Shown: in pieces, positions 1 through 8,652 of the stretch | How the letters are laid out: each line of letters starts with the position of its first letter | Numbering within the stretch: the stretch's first letter is position 1 | Assembly (NCBI GenBank): GCA_020025635.1 | Contig: JAHHRU010000009.1 | Coordinates: 1-64,000, forward strand | Length of the DNA stretch: 64,000 nucleotides | Direction of reading: 5' to 3' | Source: Allofournierella sp. | GTDB taxonomy: Bacteria; Bacillota; Clostridia; Oscillospirales; Ruminococcaceae | The notes under the pieces: model-generated | Told to the model about the DNA's origin: nothing | The model's input: only the letters and a program-made list of their open reading frames with translations | Database searches by the model: none | Program-made: the position numbers and the translations under genes

Positions 1-55
1 AACTCGCTACCTCCACCTTGGCAAGGTGGCGCTCTACCAGATGAGCTAAAGCCGC
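1..55 (-). tRNA. tRNA-Gly (anticodon GCC), 3' end cut by window edge
   Basis: Read on the minus strand, the sequence opens with acceptor arm GCGGCTT, then D-arm GCTC/GAGC. An anticodon arm CCACC-TTGCCAA-GGTGG follows, with GCC as the anticodon, which decodes glycine GGC/GGU. The variable region AGGTA and the start of the T-arm (GCGAG) come next. The T-loop, the 3' acceptor strand and any further tRNAs lie beyond base 1. Confidence 0.93.
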
Positions 56-96
56 ACACTTTTGGGTCACCGTCTGGTCGTATCGGTGACTTGTTT

Positions 97-125
97 ATAA
101 TACCGCATTTTCGGCCAGAAGTCAA
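97..125 (-). promoter_or_regulatory. sigma-A promoter for the tRNA-Gly
   Basis: On minus, -35 TTGACT and -10 TATTAT are separated by exactly 17 bases and sit about 40 bases before the tRNA. The leader between promoter and tRNA (66-90) can fold through the 7-bp inverted repeat GTCACCG/CGGTGAC. No other gene lies between this promoter and the tRNA. Confidence 0.75.
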
Positions 126-274
126 CCCTTTCAGCTTTCTTTTTCTCAAAAAGCGGCGTGTTTGTCTGGTTGAATAATTTAAATTCGATATCTTGATTAT
201 TTTTTGTTGCAGCCTTTCAGAGCTGCTTTTCTTTCTCTCCTCTTGGCCCGGAGCTTTTCGTTGTTCTTTTCAAG

Positions 275-310
275 CAAAAACCGGTGCCGGAGGGTTTTCC
301 GGCACCGGTT
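275..310 (-). terminator. Rho-independent terminator after hslO
   Basis: A 10-bp perfect stem (CCGGTGCCGG/CCGGCACCGG, extended by AA/TT) with an 8-base loop is followed on minus by a run of T. It lies 8 bases past the hslO stop and ends the lon-engB-methyltransferase-hslO run. Confidence 0.9.
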
Positions 311-317
311 CTACTGT

Positions 318-1184
318 TTACAGAGACTTGAGCAGCTTTCGGGTATCCACCTGATACTTTTTATCGCAGAACTGGCAGCAAACCTCAATGGTGCCCTCTT
401 CCCGGGCAATATTTTCCAGCTCTTCCCGGCCCAGGCTGATGATCGCCTTTTCCACCCGCTGCTGGCCGCAGTCACAGCGATAGCTCACATCATACTCATC
501 CAGCACATTGGGCTCAAAGCCGGCCAGGACCTTTTCCATAATGTCCTTCGAGGTCATGCCGTCCCGCATCATGTGGGTGATGGAGGGCGCCTTGGCCACG
601 TTGCTTTCCAGCTGGTCGATCTCGCTGTCCAGCGCACCGGGCAGCAGCTGGATCATATAGCCGCCGGCACAGGCAATGGAAAGATCCGGGTTCACCAGAA
701 CGCCCAGGGCGCACACGGTGGGAATCTGCTCGCTCACTGCATAATAGGCGGTGATGTCCTCGGCCACCTCGCCGGAAACCAGCGGAATTTGACCCACATA
801 CGGCTCTTTCAGGCCCAGGTCACGCACCACGCTCAGCACACCATCCTTGCCCACGGCGCCGCCCACATTCAGCTTGCCATCGGCCCGCAGCGGGATTTCC
901 ACCACCGGGTTCTGCACATAGCCTTTTACGCAGCCGGTGCCGTCAGCAACCGCCAAAATAGTGCCGGCAGGGCCGCCGCCGTTCATCCGCAGGGTGACTG
1001 AGTCCTTATCGTTTTTCAGGGTGATCCCCATCATGGAAGCTCCGGTGAGCAAACGGCCCAGAGCTGCGCTGGTCACAGCGCTGGTTTTGTGGATGCGCTC
1101 GGCTTCCCGGACGATTTCGGTGGAATCGATGCCGTAATAAACGACCCCGCCGTTTTCAGAAATTCCTCGGATCAGATTTCCCAT
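318..1184 (-). CDS. hslO: Hsp33 family redox-regulated chaperone HslO
   Basis: This 288-residue protein is Hsp33, a cytosolic holdase that binds unfolding proteins when oxidised. The C-terminal zinc switch is intact: a C-x-C pair (CDCGQQ) followed about 30 residues later by C-x2-C (CQFC). The N-terminal start MGNLIRGIS and the central GGGPAG segment are typical of the family, and length is normal. It is the last gene of the lon transcription unit, six bases after a methyltransferase gene and directly before a strong terminator. Its position next to Lon, ClpXP and trigger factor fits a protein-quality-control neighbourhood. Confidence 0.95.
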   Translation of the reverse strand: MGNLIRGISENGGVVYYGIDSTEIVREAERIHKTSAVTSAALGRLLTGASMMGITLKNDKDSVTLRMNGGGPAGTILAVADGTGCVKGYVQNPVVEIPLRADGKLNVGGAVGKDGVLSVVRDLGLKEPYVGQIPLVSGEVAEDITAYYAVSEQIPTVCALGVLVNPDLSIACAGGYMIQLLPGALDSEIDQLESNVAKAPSITHMMRDGMTSKDIMEKVLAGFEPNVLDEYDVSYRCDCGQQRVEKAIISLGREELENIAREEGTIEVCCQFCDKKYQVDTRKLLKSL

Positions 1185-1190
1185 ATTCTC

Positions 1191-1949
1191 TCACTTCTCC
1201 ATCTGTGTGTATTGTTTGACTGCGGTGAAAAGATACCGCTGGCTTTCATCGGTCAGGGGGCCGAAGCTTTCGCCGTCGCAGACCTGTTCCAGCCGGAAAC
1301 CGTACCGTTCCAGAACGATTTTCACATAATCCAGCTCATAGGTGTATTCCTTAAAGCTTTCCTCAAAAACCTCGCCCGTATCCAGATAGTCGATCTTGAT
1401 ATCGATCTGGACCCAGCCTTCTTCTTTGCAGCAGTGGTTCTGCCAGCGGCAGACCGCATCCGGCGTTTCCAGCGTGAACTCGTTATCGGCCAGAACCGTT
1501 TCATGCTTATAGGGGGTGTTCAGGTCAAACAGGAACACCCCGTCCTTTTCCATGAAGAACGCAGCCTTTTCCACCGCCTTTTCGAAATTTTCGCGGGGGC
1601 CGATGTGGTTGTAGGTATCAAAGGTGGAGATCACTGCCCGCACCGTGCCGTACAGATCCAAATTCAGGATGTCCTGGCAAAGCAGCAGCAGCTTTCCCGA
1701 AAGGCCCAGCTCACTGGCCTTTTCCTGCAGGACCGTGAGCATATTTTCAGAGCTGTCCACCCCGATCATATCATAACCGGCCTGGGTAAGCATCAGGGTC
1801 AGGTCGCCGGTGCCGCAGCCCAGATCCACCACGATGCCGTCACCCACTCCGTGGGCATCCAGCTCCCCTTTCAGGTAGGTGTACAGGGCATCGTAATCGG
1901 CCTCACCGTTGAGCTCATCGTAAAAATACGCAAATTCGCCGTAGGCCAT
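1191..1949 (-). CDS. class I SAM-dependent methyltransferase
   Basis: This is a 252-residue methyltransferase with the Rossmann-fold SAM-binding motif VVDLGCGTG near residue 43 and the acidic loop ending strand 2 (GVDSS). The substrate is not identifiable; the family resembles small-molecule methyltransferases of the YrrT/UbiE type. A longer open frame exists upstream, but the start was set at the ATG whose A is shared with the TGA stop of engB (TGATG). That indicates translational coupling. The protein begins MAYGEFAYFYDEL, matching the usual family N-terminus. Orthologues often neighbour hslO in Clostridia. Confidence 0.85.
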   Translation of the reverse strand: MAYGEFAYFYDELNGEADYDALYTYLKGELDAHGVGDGIVVDLGCGTGDLTLMLTQAGYDMIGVDSSENMLTVLQEKASELGLSGKLLLLCQDILNLDLYGTVRAVISTFDTYNHIGPRENFEKAVEKAAFFMEKDGVFLFDLNTPYKHETVLADNEFTLETPDAVCRWQNHCCKEEGWVQIDIKIDYLDTGEVFEESFKEYTYELDYVKIVLERYGFRLEQVCDGESFGPLTDESQRYLFTAVKQYTQMEK

Positions 1950-2542
1950 CAGCAGTCCTCCCCGGCAAGATACCGCTCCATATAAGCACGCAGCTCGTCC
2001 ACACCCTGGCCGTTCTGGCTGCTGGTGAGCAGTACATCCAGGCAGCCATAGGGTGCGCAGATGGCCTTGAACTCTTCGCACACCTTTGCAGCCTGGGCTT
2101 TTTTCAGCTTGTCGCCCTTTGTAAGCGCTGCCACGAAGGGGATCTGATAATATTTCAGATATTCCAGCATCTGCATATCATCCGCAGAGGGTGCATGGCG
2201 GCTGTCCAGCAGCTGGATGAGCAGAACGCTGTTCCGATCGGCTTCAAAGTAGCTGTTGATCAGCTTGTCCCAGCGCTTGCGCTCGGCATCGGCCACCTTT
2301 GCGTAGCCGTAGCCCGGCAGGTCCACAAAGTAGCAGTCATCCACCCGGTAAAAGTTGATGGTTGCGGTTTTGCCGGGGTTGGCGCTGACCCGGGCCAGGT
2401 TTTTTCGGTTGCAAAGCCGGTTGATCAGGCTGGATTTGCCCACATTGGACCGGCCGGAAAACACAAATTCCGGCCGGTCACTTTCCGGCAGCTGGCTGGA
2501 CAGGCCGTAGGAGGCCTGAAATTCTGATTTCTGATAGTTCAT
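1949..2542 (-). CDS. engB: ribosome biogenesis GTPase EngB/YsxC
   Basis: This 197-residue small GTPase of the EngB (YsxC) family is needed for late assembly of the 50S subunit. Visible motifs are G1 GRSNVGKSS near residue 31, the switch/G2 region NPGKTATIN, G3 DLPGYGYA, and G4 TKGDKLKK. Length matches the family. It lies 15 bases after the lon stop, and its own stop overlaps the next start by one base. The lon-engB order is the same as lonA-ysxC in Bacillus. Confidence 0.95.
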   Translation of the reverse strand: MNYQKSEFQASYGLSSQLPESDRPEFVFSGRSNVGKSSLINRLCNRKNLARVSANPGKTATINFYRVDDCYFVDLPGYGYAKVADAERKRWDKLINSYFEADRNSVLLIQLLDSRHAPSADDMQMLEYLKYYQIPFVAALTKGDKLKKAQAAKVCEEFKAICAPYGCLDVLLTSSQNGQGVDELRAYMERYLAGEDC

Positions 2543-2557
2543 CTGCGTTCTCCTTTG

Positions 2558-4999
2558 TTACTGGGGAGCTGCGGCAGAGGTGCACACGCTGGTTTCCTTA
2601 TGCGGATACGCAAATTCGGGGGCAGGCTTATGACCGGCCTTTTCTCCCTTTGCCGGCCGGATCAAAGCCTCACGGAGCACCTGCTCCAGGCAGTGGACCG
2701 GCACAAACCGAACTGCCTTTTTCACCTCTTCATCCACCTCATACAGATCGCTCATATTGTCCTGGGGGATCAGGATGGTCTTGATGCCCTCCCGGTAAGC
2801 GGCCATGCTCTTTTCCTTCAGGCCTCCAATGGCCAGCACATTGCCGTGCAGGGTGATTTCGCCGGTCATGGCCACATCGGCCCGCACCGGCAGGCCGGAC
2901 AGGCAGGAAATGAGAGCGGTGGTCAGGGTAACGCCTGCGCTGGGGCCGTCCTTGGGCACTGCGCCTTCGGGGGCATGGATGTGCAGGTCCAGGGTCTTCA
3001 TGTTTTCCCGGTCGATGCCGTACTCATCGGCGTGCACCCGGGCATAGGTCACGGCCAGCTTGGCGCTTTCCTTCATCACGTCACCCAGCGATCCAGTCAG
3101 TTCGATCTTTCCGCTGCCGCCGGGGATGCTCTCCACCTCAATGGGCAGAATGGCACCGCCCACGCTGGTCCAGGCAAGGCCGTTGGTGATGCCCACCGCA
3201 TTGGTGCGGTTGTAGAAATCCGGCTTTACACGCAGCGGGCCCAAAAGGCCTTCCAGGCTGGAAGCGGTCACATGGACCTTTTCTGCCTTGCCGGCCGCGA
3301 TCTTGCGGGCGCACTTGCGCAAAACCTCGGTGATGACACGCTCAAGGCCGCGCACACCGGCTTCACGGGTATAACCGTCGATCAGGCCATACAGAGCCCC
3401 CTGATTGAGGCTCACCTTTCCGGCAAGGCCGGTGCTCTTCAGCTGCTTGGGCAGCAGATGATTTTTGGCGATGTTGTATTTTTCCACACGGGTGTAGCTG
3501 GGCAGCTCGATCACATCCATGCGGTCCAAAAGCGGTGCGGGGATGGTATCCAGGCTGTTTGCAGTGGTGATGAACAGCACCTGGGAAAGGTCGAAGGGGA
3601 TATCCAGGTAATGATCCTTGAAGGTTCGGTTCTGCTCCGGGTCCAGCGCTTCCAGCAAAGCGGCTGCCGGGTCGCCCCGGAAATCGTTTGCCATCTTGTC
3701 GATCTCGTCCAGCAGAATCAGCGGATTCATGCTTTTGGCCGTGTTCACCGCGCTGATGATCTTGCCCACCATAGCGCCGATGTAGGTGCGGCGGTGGCCG
3801 CGGATATCGGCCTCATCGCGCACGCCGCCCAGGCTCATGCGGGCGTATTTGCGGCCCATGCACGCAGCAATGGAATGGGCAATGCTGGTTTTGCCCACAC
3901 CCGGAGGGCCGACCAGGCAGATGATCTGGCTTTTTACATCCGTGCTGAACTGGCGCATGGCCAGGATCTCCAAAATGCGGTCCTTGACCTTTTTCAGGCC
4001 GTAATGCTCTTTGTTCAGCAGCTCTTCTGCCCGGTTGACGTCCAGATCGTCCTCGGTGTATTCGCCCCAGGGCAGGTCCAGGCAGGTATCCAGATATGTA
4101 CGGATGACCGCAGCCTCCTGGCTGCTGCTCTGCATCCGGCTCAGGCGGTCGGTTTCCTTGAGCAGCTTTTCGGTTGCTTCTTCGGGCAGGTTCAGCTCCT
4201 GGATGTGGGCAGCATAGTTTTCAGCCTCGATGCGGACATCATCGTCCTCATCCAGCTCGGTGGCAATGGCCCGCATCTGCTCACGCAGGTAATAATCCCG
4301 CTGGTCCTTGTCCATCTGGTCATTGACCTTGTCTTTGATCTCCTTTTCCAGCTCCAGCACCTGGTTTTCCCGGTTGAGCAGATCCAGCAGGGTCTTGAGC
4401 CGGCCCATCAGGGTGTTCTTTTCCAGCACTTCCTGCTTGTCCTGGTATTTGAGCAGCAGGTTGGCCGCCATATACTCACAGAGATAATCCGGATCGGTGC
4501 TGCTGAGGATATTGAACACCACATCCTTGGAAAGGCGGGGATTGAGCGCAAGATACGTTTCAAAGGCCGCTTTCAGGCTGCGCACCAGCGCCTCCGCATC
4601 CACGCTTTTGCCCGAGCGCAGGCCCCGCACGGGGGCTTCTTTCACCGAGGCAGTGAGCATCTCCTCGCCCACATCCAGCCCCAGCAGCCGGGCCCGGCTG
4701 CGGCCTTCCACCAGAATGCGGACCAGTTCATCCGAAACCCGCAGGACCTGCTTGATCTCGGCGATCACACCATAGGAATAAAGATCCTCCATGGTAGGAT
4801 CGTCCATATCCATCTCTTTCTGCGCCACCAGGAACACCTGGCCACTGCTCTGCATGGCAGCCTCCACGGCTGCAACGCTTTTGGAACGGCCCACTTCAAA
4901 ATGGACCACGTTGTTGGGGAATGCAACCAGGCCGCGCAGCGCAATGGCCGGCAGACGCAGCACATTCTGTTCTACTTTTATTTTAACTCGTTCAGACAT
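2558..4999 (-). CDS. lon: ATP-dependent endopeptidase Lon (LonA type)
   Basis: This 813-residue Lon protease degrades misfolded and regulatory cytosolic proteins. The substrate-binding N-terminal domain covers roughly residues 10-200. The AAA+ module carries Walker A GPPGVGKT at 364-371 and Walker B LILLDEID. The C-terminal S16 protease has its catalytic serine in DGPSAG (S687) and lysine in LKEK (K730). It has no membrane anchor, so it is LonA rather than LonB. The extreme C-terminus (about 30 residues, ending in an alanine-rich tail) extends past the family core. It heads a unit with engB, a methyltransferase and hslO, driven by a good promoter at 5091-5119. Confidence 0.97.
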   Translation of the reverse strand: MSERVKIKVEQNVLRLPAIALRGLVAFPNNVVHFEVGRSKSVAAVEAAMQSSGQVFLVAQKEMDMDDPTMEDLYSYGVIAEIKQVLRVSDELVRILVEGRSRARLLGLDVGEEMLTASVKEAPVRGLRSGKSVDAEALVRSLKAAFETYLALNPRLSKDVVFNILSSTDPDYLCEYMAANLLLKYQDKQEVLEKNTLMGRLKTLLDLLNRENQVLELEKEIKDKVNDQMDKDQRDYYLREQMRAIATELDEDDDVRIEAENYAAHIQELNLPEEATEKLLKETDRLSRMQSSSQEAAVIRTYLDTCLDLPWGEYTEDDLDVNRAEELLNKEHYGLKKVKDRILEILAMRQFSTDVKSQIICLVGPPGVGKTSIAHSIAACMGRKYARMSLGGVRDEADIRGHRRTYIGAMVGKIISAVNTAKSMNPLILLDEIDKMANDFRGDPAAALLEALDPEQNRTFKDHYLDIPFDLSQVLFITTANSLDTIPAPLLDRMDVIELPSYTRVEKYNIAKNHLLPKQLKSTGLAGKVSLNQGALYGLIDGYTREAGVRGLERVITEVLRKCARKIAAGKAEKVHVTASSLEGLLGPLRVKPDFYNRTNAVGITNGLAWTSVGGAILPIEVESIPGGSGKIELTGSLGDVMKESAKLAVTYARVHADEYGIDRENMKTLDLHIHAPEGAVPKDGPSAGVTLTTALISCLSGLPVRADVAMTGEITLHGNVLAIGGLKEKSMAAYREGIKTILIPQDNMSDLYEVDEEVKKAVRFVPVHCLEQVLREALIRPAKGEKAGHKPAPEFAYPHKETSVCTSAAAPQ

Positions 5000-5062
5000 T
5001 TATTTGCCCTCTCTTACTAAAAATGCTTTTGATTTTCCGGGGGCGTTCATCGCCCTCCGGCT

Positions 5063-5076
5063 GTGTATGGATACAC
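5063..5076. promoter_or_regulatory. 14-bp palindrome downstream of the lon promoter
   Basis: The perfect inverted repeat GTGTAT-GG-ATACAC lies about 9-22 bases after the expected lon transcription start, a typical repressor operator position. It does not resemble the CtsR heptad repeat or the HrcA CIRCE element. The protein that would bind it is unknown. Confidence 0.4.
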
Positions 5077-5090
5077 TTCTGTGATTTATT

Positions 5091-5119
5091 ATTATACACA
5101 AAAAGAGCAAAATGTTCAA
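5091..5119 (-). promoter_or_regulatory. sigma-A promoter of the lon unit
   Basis: On minus, -35 TTGAAC, a 17-base spacer and a perfect -10 TATAAT lie 92 bases before the lon ATG. Confidence 0.8.
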
Positions 5120-5186
5120 GGCGTCCGCCGCTGCCTGCCGCCGATTTCACACCCCGCACACATCGTTTTTGGCTACTGCAAACTGC

Positions 5187-5222
5187 AAAAAGAGCGTTCC
5201 CTTTTTCTGGGAACGCTCTTTT
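5187..5222 (-). terminator. terminator after clpX
   Basis: A perfect stem (AAAAGAGCGTTCCC/GGGAACGCTCTTTT) with a 7-base loop begins 10 bases past the clpX stop and has a T-run on minus. It separates clpX from lon. Confidence 0.9.
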
Positions 5223-5231
5223 CTTTACAAA

Positions 5232-6551
5232 TCATACCACCGGAACGATGTTTTTGTAGCGCTTGCGCACTGCGCCGTAATCCAGCACAGGCTTGCCGCC
5301 CTCCACAGTATCCTCGTTGATGGTCACGCGGATAATGGTGGGGTCGCTGGGCACTTCGTACATGATGGGGATCAGGATGCTTTCCATCACACTGCGAAGG
5401 CCGCGGGCGCCGCTCTTGCGCTCAATGGTCTTTCTGGCCACAGCACGCAGGGCTTCGTCGGTGAACTCCAGCTCCACATTATCCAGGTGGAACAGGGCCT
5501 GATACTGCTTGATGATGCTGTCTTTCGGCTCTTTCAGAACCCGGACCAGTGCATCTTCATCCAGCTGATTGAGCACTGTTACCACCGGCAGACGGCCGAT
5601 GAGCTCGGGGATCAGGCCAAACTTGACCAGATCATGCGGCTCGACCTTGCGCAGCAGATTTTCCTTTTCCTCTTCCAGATCGGTTTTCAGCGTGCTGCCG
5701 AAGCCGATGGCAGAGGTATCGGTGCGGCGCTGGATGTGTTTTTCCAGGCCGTCAAAAGCACCGCCGCAGATGAACAGGATGTTCTTGGTGTTGATCTGGA
5801 TAAGCTCCTGCTGGGGATGCTTGCGACCGCCCTGCGGGGGCACGCTGCTCACAGTTCCTTCCAGGATCTTCAGCAGAGCCTGCTGCACACCTTCACCGCC
5901 CACATCACGGGTGATGGAGGGATTTTCGCTCTTGCGGGTGATCTTATCGATCTCATCGATGTAGATAATGCCGATCTCAGCCTTCTGGATATCAAAATCC
6001 GCAGCCTGAATCAGCTTGAGCAGGATGTTTTCCACATCCTCGCCCACATAACCGGCCTCGGTAAGGGTGGTGGCATCCGCAATTGCGAACGGAACACCCA
6101 GCATCTTGGCCAGGGTCTGTGCCAGCAGGGTCTTGCCGACACCGCTGGGGCCCAGAAGCAGCACATTGCTCTTCTGAAGCTCCACGTCTTTGTCCTGAGC
6201 ACCGGGAGCACTCAGGATCCGCTTATAATGGTTGTAAACCGATACGGCGAGGACCCGTTTGGCCTCGTCCTGCCCGATCACATATTCATCCAGGCCGGCC
6301 TTGATTTCGGCCGGGGTCAGGATATTGATGGGGTCGGCTACGGGGGGGCGGCTCTGGCTGCGGCGCTGGCCGGGGTGCGGCTGCGCTTCCGGAGTGCCAT
6401 TCTCATCCAGCAGCGAATGGCACAGTTCGATGCACTCGTTGCAGATGTTGACGCCCGGCCCGATGATCATGCGCTCCACTTCATCCTGGGTCTTGCCGCA
6501 GAAGCTGCAGTGAAGCACTTTTTCCTTGTCTTTACCAGAATTGTTCGCCAT
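5232..6551 (-). CDS. clpX: ClpX, ATP-binding unfoldase subunit of ClpXP
   Basis: This 439-residue AAA+ unfoldase recognises tagged substrates and feeds them to ClpP. The N-terminal zinc-binding domain shows Cys15, Cys18, Cys37 and Cys40. Walker A GPSGVGKT lies near residue 135 and Walker B IIYIDEID follows. The pore-loop segment GGRKHP is also present. A short low-complexity linker rich in Pro/Arg/Ser (HPGQRRSQSRPP) separates the two domains. It starts 14 bases after clpP and ends at a strong terminator, so clpP and clpX form a short unit. Confidence 0.97.
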   Translation of the reverse strand: MANNSGKDKEKVLHCSFCGKTQDEVERMIIGPGVNICNECIELCHSLLDENGTPEAQPHPGQRRSQSRPPVADPINILTPAEIKAGLDEYVIGQDEAKRVLAVSVYNHYKRILSAPGAQDKDVELQKSNVLLLGPSGVGKTLLAQTLAKMLGVPFAIADATTLTEAGYVGEDVENILLKLIQAADFDIQKAEIGIIYIDEIDKITRKSENPSITRDVGGEGVQQALLKILEGTVSSVPPQGGRKHPQQELIQINTKNILFICGGAFDGLEKHIQRRTDTSAIGFGSTLKTDLEEEKENLLRKVEPHDLVKFGLIPELIGRLPVVTVLNQLDEDALVRVLKEPKDSIIKQYQALFHLDNVELEFTDEALRAVARKTIERKSGARGLRSVMESILIPIMYEVPSDPTIIRVTINEDTVEGGKPVLDYGAVRKRYKNIVPVV

Positions 6552-6565
6552 AACTCAAAGAATCC

Positions 6566-7150
6566 TTATCGTTTTGTAATAACAGCGTCGATCAGGCCGT
6601 AATCTGCGGCCTCCTGAGCAGAAAGGAAGTTATCCCGCTCGGTATCCTGCATGACCTTTTCCAGGGGCTGGCCGGTGTATTCGCTGAGCAGTCCGTTCAG
6701 CTTTTCCTTGGTGTGCACAATGTGATCCGCATGGATCTTGATGTCCGTAGCCTGGCCCTGGAGACCGCTCATCAGCGGCTGATGGATCATGATCTCGGCA
6801 TTGGGCAGAGCAAAGCGCTTGCCCTTGGTGCCGCTTGCCAGCAGGAACGCACCCATGGATGCGGCCATGCCCATGCAGATGGTGGACACATCGCACTTGA
6901 TGTATTTCATCGTGTCGTGGATGGCCATACCGGCACTGATGGAGCCGCCGGGGCTGTTGATATACAGGCTGATGTCCTTCTCACTGTCCTGGCCTTCCAG
7001 GTACAAAAGCTGGGCAACAACCAGGCTGGCGGTGGCATCATTCACCTCATCGCTGAGCATGATGATGCGGTCATTCAAAAGGCGGGAAAAAATGTCATAC
7101 GAGCGTTCGCCGCGAGGGGTCTGCTCAACAACATAGGGAACCAAACTCAT
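6566..7150 (-). CDS. clpP: ClpP, proteolytic subunit
   Basis: This 194-residue serine protease forms the barrel of ClpXP. The catalytic triad is visible: Ser98 in GMAASMG, His123 in MIHQPL, and Asp171 in ERDNF. Length and N-terminus (MSLVPYVVEQT) are family-typical. A Shine-Dalgarno AGGAGG lies 7-8 bases before ATG. It sits between tig and clpX, as in many bacteria. An extended hairpin at 7191-7228 lies in its leader. I saw no CtsR-type operator. Confidence 0.97.
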   Translation of the reverse strand: MSLVPYVVEQTPRGERSYDIFSRLLNDRIIMLSDEVNDATASLVVAQLLYLEGQDSEKDISLYINSPGGSISAGMAIHDTMKYIKCDVSTICMGMAASMGAFLLASGTKGKRFALPNAEIMIHQPLMSGLQGQATDIKIHADHIVHTKEKLNGLLSEYTGQPLEKVMQDTERDNFLSAQEAADYGLIDAVITKR

Positions 7151-7190
7151 AGATTTTGCCTCCTGTTAAAAAAGATAAGCTTTTTGCAAA

Positions 7191-7228
7191 TTGACCGATA
7201 CGAAAGCCTTGGCGGTCGTATCGGTCAA
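7191..7228 (-). other. long inverted repeat between tig and clpP
   Basis: The perfect 13-base arms TTGACCGATACGA and TCGTATCGGTCAA flank a 12-base centre. On minus, the hairpin forms 35 bases after the tig stop and 40 bases before clpP. It is followed by only three T, then an A-rich run, so it is at best a weak terminator. It could also act as an attenuator, a processing site or an operator. Confidence 0.6.
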
Positions 7229-7263
7229 CGCAAAACCAGCTTATGTAAGAAAGCGCGGATCGA

Positions 7264-8562
7264 TTACTCGGCGTCTGCTGCTTTCTCGGTGATGACAGCC
7301 TTTTCCTTGATGAAGTCGATTGCCTTGTTCACAGCCAGGTCCTTCTTGACCTCGTCTGCGCTCACAAGCTCCTTGACCTTCTCAACTTCCATCTTGTAGG
7401 CATCGGCGATGCGCTTCATCTCAGCTTCGAAGTCCTCATCAGAAGCAGTGATCTTCTCCAGCTCGGCGATCTTCTCCAGAGCCAGGCGGATCTTGACCTG
7501 CTTTTCAGCCTGCTCCTTGAAGGAAGCACGGAACTGGTCCATGGTCTGACCCAGGTACTGCAGATACATCTCCAGCTTCAGGCCCTGCTGAGCCAGGCGG
7601 TACTCGAAGTCGCGGACCATATCGTCCATGCGGCTCTCGTACATTGCCTCGGGGATGTCGCCTTCGATGGTCTCGATGACCTGGTTTACCAGGTTGTCTT
7701 CAACAGCCATGTTTGCCTGCTGATCGTTGCGCTCCTGCATGCCGGTGCGGATGCTGTTCTTCAGCTCGTCCAGGGTGTCGTACTCGCTGACATCCTTTGC
7801 GAACTCGTCATCCAGAGCGGGCAGCTCCTTCATCTTGACTTCATGCAGCTTGATCTTGAAAACAGCGGGCTTGCCGGCCAGCTCTTTGGCCTGATACTCT
7901 TCGGGGAAGGTAACGTTCACGTCGAACTCTTCGCCGGCTGCGTGGCCAACGACCTGATCCTCAAAACCGGGGATGAAGTTGCCGCTGCCCAGAACCAGGT
8001 TGTAGTGCTCAGCCTTGCCGCCGTCGAAAGCAACACCGTCAACAAAGCCTTCAAAGTCCAGATCGGCGGTATCGCCGTTCTCGGCTTTGCCCTCACGGGT
8101 AACGATGCGGGCGTTGCGGTCCTGCATGCGGGCCAGCTCAGCGTCCACGTCCTCGTCCTTCACAGTATGGACCAGCTTTTCAGCGGTTAAACCTGCGTAG
8201 CTGCCCAGCTTGATCTCGGGCTTTACGGGAACAACAGCCTTCAGCACAACGCCCTCTTCCAGGCTCTCAGACACAACGTCGGCCTCAGGACGGCCCACGA
8301 CCTGGATGCCGGTTTCCTTAACAGCCTCTTCAAAGGCCTCGGGAAACAGGTCATTGATTGCCTCATAATGGAAGATGTCAGCGCCGTACATCTTTTCGAT
8401 CACGGAGCGGGGTGCATGGCCCTTGCGGAAGCCGGGAACCGTGTATTTCTTGCCTTCGCGCTTGAAAGCTTTGTCGATGGCAGCCTTAAAAGTCTCGGCA
8501 TCGATTGCAAACTGCAGCTCGTGCATGCTCTTTTCCAGAGATTCGCTTTTTACAAGTTTCAT
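7264..8562 (-). CDS. tig: trigger factor (ribosome-associated chaperone and PPIase)
   Basis: This 432-residue protein is trigger factor, which binds near the ribosomal exit tunnel. The N-terminal ribosome-binding domain contains the variant signature GFRKGHAPRSV. A central FKBP-type PPIase domain follows (near residues 160-245, with FEGFVDG and GSGNFIPGFE). The rest is the C-terminal helical chaperone arm. The open frame starts seven codons earlier, but GGAGG lies 10 bases before the ATG encoding MKLVKSES, so that start was chosen. It leads the tig-clpP-clpX order. Confidence 0.96.
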   Translation of the reverse strand: MKLVKSESLEKSMHELQFAIDAETFKAAIDKAFKREGKKYTVPGFRKGHAPRSVIEKMYGADIFHYEAINDLFPEAFEEAVKETGIQVVGRPEADVVSESLEEGVVLKAVVPVKPEIKLGSYAGLTAEKLVHTVKDEDVDAELARMQDRNARIVTREGKAENGDTADLDFEGFVDGVAFDGGKAEHYNLVLGSGNFIPGFEDQVVGHAAGEEFDVNVTFPEEYQAKELAGKPAVFKIKLHEVKMKELPALDDEFAKDVSEYDTLDELKNSIRTGMQERNDQQANMAVEDNLVNQVIETIEGDIPEAMYESRMDDMVRDFEYRLAQQGLKLEMYLQYLGQTMDQFRASFKEQAEKQVKIRLALEKIAELEKITASDEDFEAEMKRIADAYKMEVEKVKELVSADEVKKDLAVNKAIDFIKEKAVITEKAADAE

Positions 8563-8596
8563 TGTCTTATTTCCTCCAAACAAAGAAATTCAATTC

Positions 8597-8625
8597 ATTA
8601 TACCATACCCAAAACAGAAAATCCA
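8597..8625 (-). promoter_or_regulatory. extended -10 promoter of tig
   Basis: On minus there is TGG-TATAAT, an extended -10, 35 bases before the tig start. The -35 region (TGGATT at 17 bases) is poor, which is common with extended -10 promoters. Confidence 0.65.
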
Positions 8626-8652
8626 GAGGGAAAACCGCACTTTCGCATGGGT

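Noticed and set aside
2555..5020. 821-codon plus-strand open frame opposite lon
   Set aside because: Antisense shadow of lon, whose Walker and protease motifs are intact.
66..7228. Shared 12-mer ACCGATACGACC in the tRNA leader hairpin and the tig-clpP hairpin
   Set aside because: In 64 kb many 12-mers recur by chance, so a common regulator cannot be argued from two copies.
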